NCBI GenBank assembly: GCA_949747935.1
Contig: CATKHE010000076.1
Span: 1-5,248 of the forward strand
DNA: 5,248 nt
From: an uncultured Eubacteriales bacterium
Lineage (GTDB): Bacteria > Bacillota_A > Clostridia > Oscillospirales > Oscillospiraceae
Direction of reading: 5' to 3'
Every line of letters starts with the position of its first letter. Within the stretch, counting starts at the first letter, position 1. Shown here piece after piece: positions 1 through 3,992 of this stretch. The position numbers and the translations under genes are program-made. The notes beneath the pieces were generated by a model that saw only the letters and a list, made by a program, of their open reading frames with translations, was not told the DNA's origin and did no database searches.

Positions 1-7
1 AAAGGAG
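1..7 (+). promoter_or_regulatory. Ribosome-binding site of hfq
   Basis: AAAGGAG is a strong Shine-Dalgarno match. It lies 11 nt before ATG 19, slightly long but much better than the 20 nt to the next in-frame ATG at 28, so it decides the hfq start. Confidence 0.7.
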
Positions 8-18
8 TGCTGTAAACT

Positions 19-261
19 ATGACAACCATGACAAAGACTAACAACCTTCTGGAGAACTTCCTCACCCAGGCCCGGCGGGAGCGGCGGGCGGGCACCATGT
101 TCCTGATGAACGGCTTCCAGATGCGGGGCTACATCACCGGCTTCGACGCGTTTACCGTCGTCCTCACCAGCGACGGCAAGCAGCAGATCATCTACAAGCA
201 TGCCATCTCCACCATCGTCCCCGAGCGGCCCGTGCCGCTGACGGAGGAGGCCATGGAGTAA
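19..261 (+). CDS. hfq: RNA chaperone Hfq
   Basis: Sm-like RNA chaperone of 80 residues, expected to act as a cytoplasmic homohexamer that binds U-rich and A-rich RNA and helps small RNAs pair with mRNAs. The Sm1 region runs from about residue 10 to 50, with [18 protein letters not shown] (28-45). The Sm2 signature is [10 protein letters not shown] (57-66), including the near-invariant Y59-K60-H61. A short VPERPV tail and a few acidic residues follow, so there is no long disordered C-terminus. The rim helix carries RRERR (19-23), richer in arginine than the RKEN of Bacillus subtilis Hfq and like E. coli RRER. The residue aligning with E. coli Gln8 is Leu11. ATG 19 is chosen because AAAGGAG (1-7) lies 11 nt upstream; ATG 28 would be 20 nt away. 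In many Firmicutes hfq follows miaA; whether it does here lies outside the window. Identification is secure. Confidence 0.96.
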   Translation: MTTMTKTNNLLENFLTQARRERRAGTMFLMNGFQMRGYITGFDAFTVVLTSDGKQQIIYKHAISTIVPERPVPLTEEAME

Positions 262-306
262 GCCCCCCTCCCCCGCCGGCCTACGATTTACGAAAGAGAG
301 AACCCA

Positions 307-1578
307 ATGAAGCAAGGAAAACCGCTGATCACCTTTGTGATCCTGGCCCTGGCGGCGGTCATCGCCATCTACCTCGGCTGCTACATATTCAACGCCATGG
401 ACGAGCCCTACCAGACCGCCCAGGTCTACGCCTACACCGCCCACGACAGCGTGCTCGCGGAGGGGCTGGTGGTGCGTCAGGCCCGGGTCCTGCCCGCCCA
501 GAGCGGGATTCTGGAGCTCACCCTGGCCGAGGGGGAGAAGGTGGGCAGGGGGCAGCAGATCGCCCTGGTCTATCGGGACAGTCAGACCCAAGCCGGACAG
601 ACCCGCATTGAGGAGCTGGAGATGGACATCGACCTGCTGGAGGAGGCCATCTCCCAGTCGGGAAGCCTGGAATCCGCCGCCCGGCTGGACGAGGACATCA
701 TTCAGGCGGTGGTGGCTCTGCGCTCCTCCTACGCCCTGGGCGACCACACCCAGCTGCGGGAGCAGGTGCTGGGGGTGAAGAGCAGCGTCCTCAAGCGGGG
801 CTATACCTACGGGGAGGGGCTGACCTCCGCCGACCTGGCCGCCCGGCTGCGGCAGCTCCGGGAGGAGCTGTCCGTCCTCACCCGGCAGTCCTCCCAGGCC
901 ACCACCCGGGTCACCGCTGACGTTCCCGGGGTCTTTTCCGCCCTGGTGGACGGCTACGAATCCCGCCTCACCCCAGACAGTCTGGCCCAGCTCACCCCCG
1001 TCTCCCTCCAGGAGCTGATCGACAGCCCCGCCGGGGAGGACAGCGGCTCCATGGGCAAGCTCATCACCTCTGACACCTGGTATTTCGCCGCCAACCTGCC
1101 CTCCGCGGCGGCGGAGCGGCTGAAGGAGGGGAAAACCGCCACGCTGCGCTTCTCCGGGGAGCTGAACCGGAACGTGGAGATGACGGTGGACCGCGTCGGC
1201 CCCGCCGACGGGGACCGGACCCTGGTGGTCTTCTCCTCCAACCGCTACCTCACCCTCACCACCCTCCTGCGGCATCAGACGGTGGAGCTGATCTTCGAGA
1301 GCTGGTCCGGCCTGCGCATCCCCAAGGAGGCCCTGCGGCTGGTGGAGTTCGTCCAGGAGCCCTCCGGCTCCCAGTCTGAGACCGCTGCGGAGAACAAAAT
1401 CGGCGTATACGCCCTGATCAACGGCCGCACCGAGTTCCGGGAGGTGTCCATCGTTACCGAGGGCGGCGACTACTACGTGGTCCGCCCGGTGGGCACGGGT
1501 CGAAAGGTCCTCCGGGCGGGGGACCGGATCATCACTGCGGCCACCGGCCTCCAGGACGGCATGCTGCTGGAGGGATGA
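307..1578 (+). CDS. Membrane-anchored HlyD/RND-adaptor-like protein
   Basis: A 423-residue protein with a single N-terminal membrane segment (about 7-28, LITFVILALAAVIAIYLGCY) and the rest predicted to be extracytoplasmic. The layout fits a membrane-fusion (adaptor) protein. The first half of a biotinyl-lipoyl-like barrel-sandwich is at about 45-90, ending in the typical ILELTLAEGEKVGRGQQIALV. A helical hairpin or coiled-coil spans about 97-198. The returning barrel-sandwich strand is near 200-222 (VTADVPGVFSALVDGYES), a beta-barrel lies at about 250-335, and a membrane-proximal domain at about 336-423 starts with LRIPKEAL and ends with DRIITAATGLQDGMLLEG. No ABC or RND transporter partner lies in the window, so the substrate is unknown. 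Proteins of this type often sit beside yggS-sepF in Clostridia, as I recall, which suggests a cell-envelope or division role rather than drug export; that is inference. The start is supported by the purine-rich AAAGAGAG (293-300), 6 nt before the ATG. It begins 45 nt after hfq, with no terminator visible between them, so co-transcription is likely. Confidence 0.8.
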   Translation: MKQGKPLITFVILALAAVIAIYLGCYIFNAMDEPYQTAQVYAYTAHDSVLAEGLVVRQARVLPAQSGILELTLAEGEKVGRGQQIALVYRDSQTQAGQTRIEELEMDIDLLEEAISQSGSLESAARLDEDIIQAVVALRSSYALGDHTQLREQVLGVKSSVLKRGYTYGEGLTSADLAARLRQLREELSVLTRQSSQATTRVTADVPGVFSALVDGYESRLTPDSLAQLTPVSLQELIDSPAGEDSGSMGKLITSDTWYFAANLPSAAAERLKEGKTATLRFSGELNRNVEMTVDRVGPADGDRTLVVFSSNRYLTLTTLLRHQTVELIFESWSGLRIPKEALRLVEFVQEPSGSQSETAAENKIGVYALINGRTEFREVSIVTEGGDYYVVRPVGTGRKVLRAGDRIITAATGLQDGMLLEG

Positions 1579-1674
1579 ACCCCCGCCCACCGGGCCGAGC
1601 CCTTTCAAAAGAGGCCTTGCCTCTGCGGAGGGACGTTAGTATCCGTATTTTGTTAATAGAGAGAAGGCAATATT

Positions 1675-2385
1675 ATGGACCTGTCCCAAAACATCAGAGC
1701 CGTGCATGAGAGGATCGCCGCTGCCGCCCGGGCGGCGGGCCGGGACCCGGGGGAGATCACCCTGTGCGCGGCCACCAAGGTGCAGACCGATGAGACCATC
1801 CGCTCCGCCATCGCCGGCGGGATCCGGGTGTGTGGGGAGAACCGGGTTCAGGAGCTCACCGCGCACCTGGAGACCAACGCCTACGCCGGGGCGGAGGTCC
1901 ACTTCATCGGCCACCTTCAAACCAACAAGGTGAAGCAGGTCGTCGGGAAGGTGGCCCTCATTCACTCGGTGGACTCGGAGCGGCTGCTCCGGGCAATCGA
2001 TGCCCAGGCGGACAAGCTTGGTATCGTCCAGGACATCCTGCTGGAGGTGAACATCGCCAGGGAGGCGAGCAAGGGCGGAATCCCGCCGGAGGACCTGCCC
2101 GCCCTGGCGGAGCTGGCCCTGAGCAGCCCCTGCGTCCGCCTCCGGGGATTGATGGCAATCCCGCCTGTTTCAGCCGTTTCCGGCTCCAACCGGAAATATT
2201 TTTCCCAAATGCGCAATCTTTTTGTTGACATAACGGGGGAAATGTCGGATAATCAATATATTATGGATTGTCTTTCTATGGGCATGAGCGCCGATTACGA
2301 GGACGCCATCGCCGAGGGCGCCACCCTGGTCCGGGTGGGCACCGCCCTCTTCGGCCCCCGCCCTCTGACGGCTCCGCGTCCATAG
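1675..2385 (+). CDS. yggS: YggS/PROSC family PLP homeostasis protein
   Basis: Pyridoxal-phosphate-binding protein of the YggS/YlmE/PLPBP family, 236 residues (usual length about 220-235). The family is a single TIM-like barrel that buffers and delivers PLP, keeping vitamin B6 and amino-acid/keto-acid pools balanced; no catalytic reaction is established. Motifs in order: AATK at 32-35 with Lys35 as the expected Schiff-base lysine; GENRVQE (54-60); HFIGHLQTNKVK (77-88); IHSVDS (97-102); LLEVNIAREASKGG; GLMAIPP; and the C-terminal LSMGMSADYEDAIAEGATLVRVGTALFGPR, which holds the phosphate-binding residues. ATG 1675 has AGAAGG (1662-1667) 7 nt upstream. The gene precedes sepF by 36 nt, as ylmE does in Bacillus. 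Oddity: roughly bases 2160-2285 are AT-rich and use codons such as ATA, AAT, CAA, TAT and TCT that the rest of the gene avoids; this part contains a promoter-like sequence. The reading frame and family motifs continue intact through it. Confidence 0.95.
   Translation: MDLSQNIRAVHERIAAAARAAGRDPGEITLCAATKVQTDETIRSAIAGGIRVCGENRVQELTAHLETNAYAGAEVHFIGHLQTNKVKQVVGKVALIHSVDSERLLRAIDAQADKLGIVQDILLEVNIAREASKGGIPPEDLPALAELALSSPCVRLRGLMAIPPVSAVSGSNRKYFSQMRNLFVDITGEMSDNQYIMDCLSMGMSADYEDAIAEGATLVRVGTALFGPRPLTAPRP
2177..2203 (+). terminator. Terminator-like hairpin inside yggS
   Basis: TTTCCGG (2177-2183) and CCGGAAA (2190-2196) can pair as a 7-bp stem with a 6-nt loop, followed at once by TATTTTT (2197-2203). 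This is the shape of an intrinsic terminator, though the stem is short, with only four G-C pairs. A competing 5-bp hairpin, AGCCG/CGGCT (2172-2185), would use the left arm. It lies in frame within yggS, 22 nt before the -35 of the internal promoter. It may be chance or a partial terminator. Confidence 0.25.
2225..2253 (+). promoter_or_regulatory. Near-consensus sigma-A promoter inside yggS, facing sepF
   Basis: The -35 hexamer TTGACA (2225-2230) is a perfect match. The spacer is exactly 17 nt (2231-2247), and the -10 hexamer GATAAT (2248-2253) differs from TATAAT only at the first base. Transcription would start near 2260, giving a leader of about 160 nt before sepF at 2422. The hexamers sit in an AT-rich island in a gene that is otherwise strongly GC-rich. 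No other hexamer pair of this quality was found on the + strand between genes in the window. Function is inferred from sequence only. Confidence 0.6.
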
Positions 2386-2421
2386 CTCACTTCATATTTC
2401 GGAGAAAAGAGGATTTTACAA

Positions 2422-2916
2422 ATGGGAATTTTTGACGAGTTCAAGCGGCTGGCCCACCCCTATGAGGATGAAGACGAGGACGACTATGACGATTTCGACA
2501 TCTCTCCCCGCCCTGTAGAGCGCCGCGAGCGGGCCGAGCGGGCAGACCGCGCCCCCCGGGACAGCGGCTACAGCAGCTACAACGCCCCCGCCCCCGAGGA
2601 CGACCGCCGCTCCAACAAGGTGGTCAATATCCGGGCCGCCACCCAGCTCCAGGTGGTGCTGGTGAAGCCCGAGCGGTTCGAGGACGCCTCCTCCATCGCC
2701 GACCACCTGCGGGAGAAGCGCACCGTAGTCCTCAACCTGGAATCCACCAACGGCGAGATCGCCCGCCGCCTGCTGGACTTCCTGGCCGGGGTGTCCTACG
2801 CCCAGGAGGGCAAGATCAAGAAGGTGGCCATCTCCACCTACATCATCACCCCCTACAACGTGGACATCCTGGGCGACCTCATCGACGAGCTGGAGAACAA
2901 CGGACTGTATTTTTAA
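2422..2916 (+). CDS. sepF: Cell division protein SepF
   Basis: SepF, 164 residues, a membrane anchor and bundler of FtsZ filaments that helps assemble and align the division septum. Residues 1-12 (MGIFDEFKRLAH) are the conserved amphipathic membrane-targeting helix. A low-complexity linker follows: a strongly acidic stretch (about 14-26, YEDEDEDDYDDFD), then an Arg/Glu/Ala-rich part to about 65. The globular FtsZ-binding domain spans about 67-164: NKVVNI, QVVLVKPERFEDASSIADHL, TVVLNLE, then RRLLDFLAGVSYA with the conserved glycine at 123, and ISTYIITPYNVDI. The family is commonly about 140-160 residues, so this is full length. AGAGGA (2408-2413) lies 8 nt before ATG 2422. It follows yggS by 36 nt and was probably cotranscribed with it, but it also has its own candidate promoter inside yggS. 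ylmG and ylmH, which often follow sepF, are missing here. Confidence 0.96.
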   Translation: MGIFDEFKRLAHPYEDEDEDDYDDFDISPRPVERRERAERADRAPRDSGYSSYNAPAPEDDRRSNKVVNIRAATQLQVVLVKPERFEDASSIADHLREKRTVVLNLESTNGEIARRLLDFLAGVSYAQEGKIKKVAISTYIITPYNVDILGDLIDELENNGLYF

Positions 2917-2936
2917 TTAAAAAAATTGCTGTCCGC

Positions 2937-2999
2937 AGGGGCGGCCTCTGGCCGTCCGCCTCCTGACTTCATTCCTGCCGGCGGCCAAAGGCCGCCCCT
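2937..2999. repeat. Palindromic (REP/MITE-like) inverted-repeat element
   Basis: The 106-nt sepF-divIVA gap holds two inverted copies of a GGGGCGGCC-type unit. AGGGGCGGCC (2937-2946) pairs perfectly with GGCCGCCCCT (2990-2999). The similarity continues inward with a few mismatches: GGCCGTCCGCC at 2950-2960 against the arm starting near 2978. Each arm is itself a hairpin: CGGCC-TCT-GGCCG (2942-2954) and GGCGGCC-AAA-GGCCGCC (2980-2996). Nested palindromes like this are typical of dispersed REP/BIME-like elements. I recall TAGGGGCGGCC-type intergenic repeats in Oscillospiraceae, but copy number cannot be judged from one window. There is no U-tract after it on the + strand. On the minus strand it is followed by a T-run (complement of A at 2919-2925), so it could stop antisense transcription. 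Confidence 0.65.
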
Positions 3000-3022
3000 A
3001 CATAGAGATTTGGGGGATCATT

Positions 3023-3847
3023 ATGCTCACACCACAGGAAGTGTCCGAGCGCGCCTTTTCCAAGGCGTCCTTCGGCGGCTATAACATGGCCCAGGTGGAC
3101 GAATTTCTGGACGTCCTCACCGGGGACTACTCCGCGCTTTTCAACGAGAACGCGGTGCTGAAAAACAAGATGAAGGTGCTGGTGGACAAGGTGGAGGAGT
3201 ACCGCTCCACCGAGGAGGCCATGCGCAAGGCTCTGATGGCCGCCCAGCGGATGGCGGACGACCTGGTGCGGGAGGCCGAGCGGAAAAAGGACGCCCTGCT
3301 CTCCCAGGCGGAGGCTGACGCCCGGGGCCGCCGGGCGGAGATTGAGCGGGAGCTGGAGGCGGAAGAGTTCCGCCTGAAAAAGGCCCAGCAGGCCACTGCC
3401 GCCTTTGTGTCCAAGGTGCGGGATCTTCACGTCAAAGAGGCGGAGCTCCTCTCTCAGCTGGAGGAGCTCTATCCCCCCGAGACTCAGCCCACTGTAGACC
3501 CGGTGGCCGAGAAGGCCGACGAGATCGACGACAACGTCCAGCGTCTCCTGGCCCAGGCCATGGAGGCAGCCACCGCCGAGAATCTGCGGGCCAAGGCGGA
3601 GGAAGCCGCCCAGGAGGACCTGTCCGACACCGCCGAGTTCACCCCCGTCCTCCCCCCGGAGGAGGACGAGGAAGTGGAGCCCCTCCCTCCCCGCCGCTCC
3701 CGCCGCCGCGAGCCCGAGGACGACTATGAAGAGGAGGAAGAGGACTGCGACGAGGAGGAGGACGAGGAGGACGACAGCGGCAGGCCCCGGGGCGGCCGCA
3801 TCGACTTCGGCAGACTCCAGTTCGGCCGGGACTATGAGATCACCTGA
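3023..3847 (+). CDS. divIVA: DivIVA domain protein, polar/septal scaffold
   Basis: DivIVA-family coiled-coil scaffold, 274 residues, longer than B. subtilis DivIVA (164). The family binds negatively curved membrane at septa and poles and recruits division, chromosome-anchoring or wall-synthesis partners. The N-terminal membrane-binding domain is at about 1-60: LTPQEVSERAFSKASFGGYN, then VDEFLDVL. Phe17 of B. subtilis, which inserts into membrane, is kept at position 17; the neighbouring Arg18 is Gly here. Coiled coil covers about 35-148. A second helical stretch spans about 160-200. A disordered tail follows, with PPRRSRRRE and a very acidic run (about 230-252), ending in GGRIDFGRLQFGRDYEIT, which looks like a separate C-terminal motif. 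ATG 3023 follows a G-run (3012-3016) with 6 nt between, a modest ribosome-binding site. It is the usual downstream partner of sepF, but the gap holds a repeat instead of ylmG-ylmH. Confidence 0.93.
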   Translation: MLTPQEVSERAFSKASFGGYNMAQVDEFLDVLTGDYSALFNENAVLKNKMKVLVDKVEEYRSTEEAMRKALMAAQRMADDLVREAERKKDALLSQAEADARGRRAEIERELEAEEFRLKKAQQATAAFVSKVRDLHVKEAELLSQLEELYPPETQPTVDPVAEKADEIDDNVQRLLAQAMEAATAENLRAKAEEAAQEDLSDTAEFTPVLPPEEDEEVEPLPPRRSRRREPEDDYEEEEEDCDEEEDEEDDSGRPRGGRIDFGRLQFGRDYEIT

Positions 3848-3863
3848 TCAAAACGAACCGTGA

Positions 3864-3882
3864 GCCCGGCCTCACGCCGGGC
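3864..3882 (+). terminator. GC-rich hairpin after divIVA (possible terminator)
   Basis: GCCCGGC (3864-3870), loop CTCAC, GCCGGGC (3876-3882): a perfect 7-bp, all-G/C stem 16 nt after the divIVA stop. It is followed by a pyrimidine stretch (CCCTCTCCCT) but no run of T, so intrinsic termination would be weak. An alternative pairing, GTGAG (3860-3864) with CTCAC (3871-3875), competes with it. Confidence 0.35.
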
Positions 3883-3902
3883 CCCTCTCCCTATAAATCG
3901 AC

Positions 3903-3933
3903 ACACCCCTCCCCCATCCGGGGGCAGGGGCGT
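3903..3933. terminator. Second strong hairpin in the divIVA-mfd gap
   Basis: The left arm ACACCCCTCCCCC (3903-3915) pairs with GGGGG (3920-3924) and AGGGGCGT (3926-3933) around an ATCC loop. There is one bulged C (3925) and one A-C mismatch. It is very stable, but only TTT(CC) follows on the + strand. Together with the preceding hairpin it could separate the divIVA transcript from mfd; this is inference from structure. Confidence 0.35.
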
Positions 3934-3947
3934 TTCCGCATCTCCCG

Positions 3948-3956
3948 TTATCGACA
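3948..3956 (+). promoter_or_regulatory. DnaA-box-like 9-mer
   Basis: TTATCGACA differs from the DnaA box TTATCCACA at one position. It is the first of two same-orientation candidates starting 11 bp apart, immediately upstream of the parS site. A lone one-mismatch box would mean little; the pairing and location are what make it worth recording. Confidence 0.35.
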
Positions 3957-3958
3957 AT

Positions 3959-3967
3959 TTTTCCACA
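3959..3967 (+). promoter_or_regulatory. DnaA-box-like 9-mer, second of a tandem pair
   Basis: TTTTCCACA differs from TTATCCACA at the third base. It ends 9 bp before the parS palindrome and starts 11 bp, about one helical turn, after the first box-like 9-mer, in the same orientation. Confidence 0.35.
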
Positions 3968-3972
3968 AAGAC

Positions 3973-3978
3973 GAGGTG
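3973..3978 (+). promoter_or_regulatory. Ribosome-binding site of mfd, overlapping parS
   Basis: GAGGTG (3973-3978) is a good Shine-Dalgarno sequence 6 nt before GTG 3985, and it decides that start. Another in-frame GTG (3976) lies within the site itself and has only a weak purine stretch upstream. The last two bases belong to the parS palindrome. Confidence 0.6.
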
Positions 3979-3992
3979 TTTCACGTGAAACA
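3977..3992. other. parS: parS site (ParB/Spo0J loading centromere)
   Basis: TGTTTCACGTGAAACA is a perfect 16-bp palindrome identical to the widespread chromosomal parS consensus, with its CACGTG core and GTTTCAC half-sites. B. subtilis parS differs by one base (TGTTCCACGTGAAACA). The related Noc site has a CCCGGG core, so this is parS and not a Noc site. ParB loads at such sites as a CTP-dependent clamp, slides outward and recruits SMC for origin segregation. parS sites usually cluster in the origin-proximal part of a chromosome, so this locus probably lies there. The palindrome overlaps the end of the mfd ribosome-binding site and its GTG start. The match is exact; occupancy is not shown. 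Confidence 0.88.

Noticed and set aside
1..22. Possible 3' end of an upstream gene (for example miaA), stopping at TAA 13-15 or at TGA 20-22 overlapping the hfq ATG.
   Set aside because: Only 15-22 bases are visible and more than one frame is open, so neither the frame nor the identity can be supported.
1617..1657. Possible promoter before yggS (TTGCCT with TAGTAT or GTTAAT) in the 96-nt gap, plus a 6-bp AGAGGC/GCCTCT hairpin at 1610-1624.
   Set aside because: Hexamers match poorly or have wrong spacing (14 nt), and the hairpin has no U-tract. The gap is AT-rich but nothing specific can be supported.
3892..3897. TATAAA as a -10 element for mfd.
   Set aside because: No acceptable -35 hexamer lies 16-18 nt upstream, and the spot is between two stable hairpins.
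3977..3992. Reading the palindrome as a Noc-binding site or an E-box-like transcription-factor operator.
   Set aside because: The Noc site has a CCCGGG core, whereas this has CACGTG with GTTTCAC half-sites, an exact match to parS.
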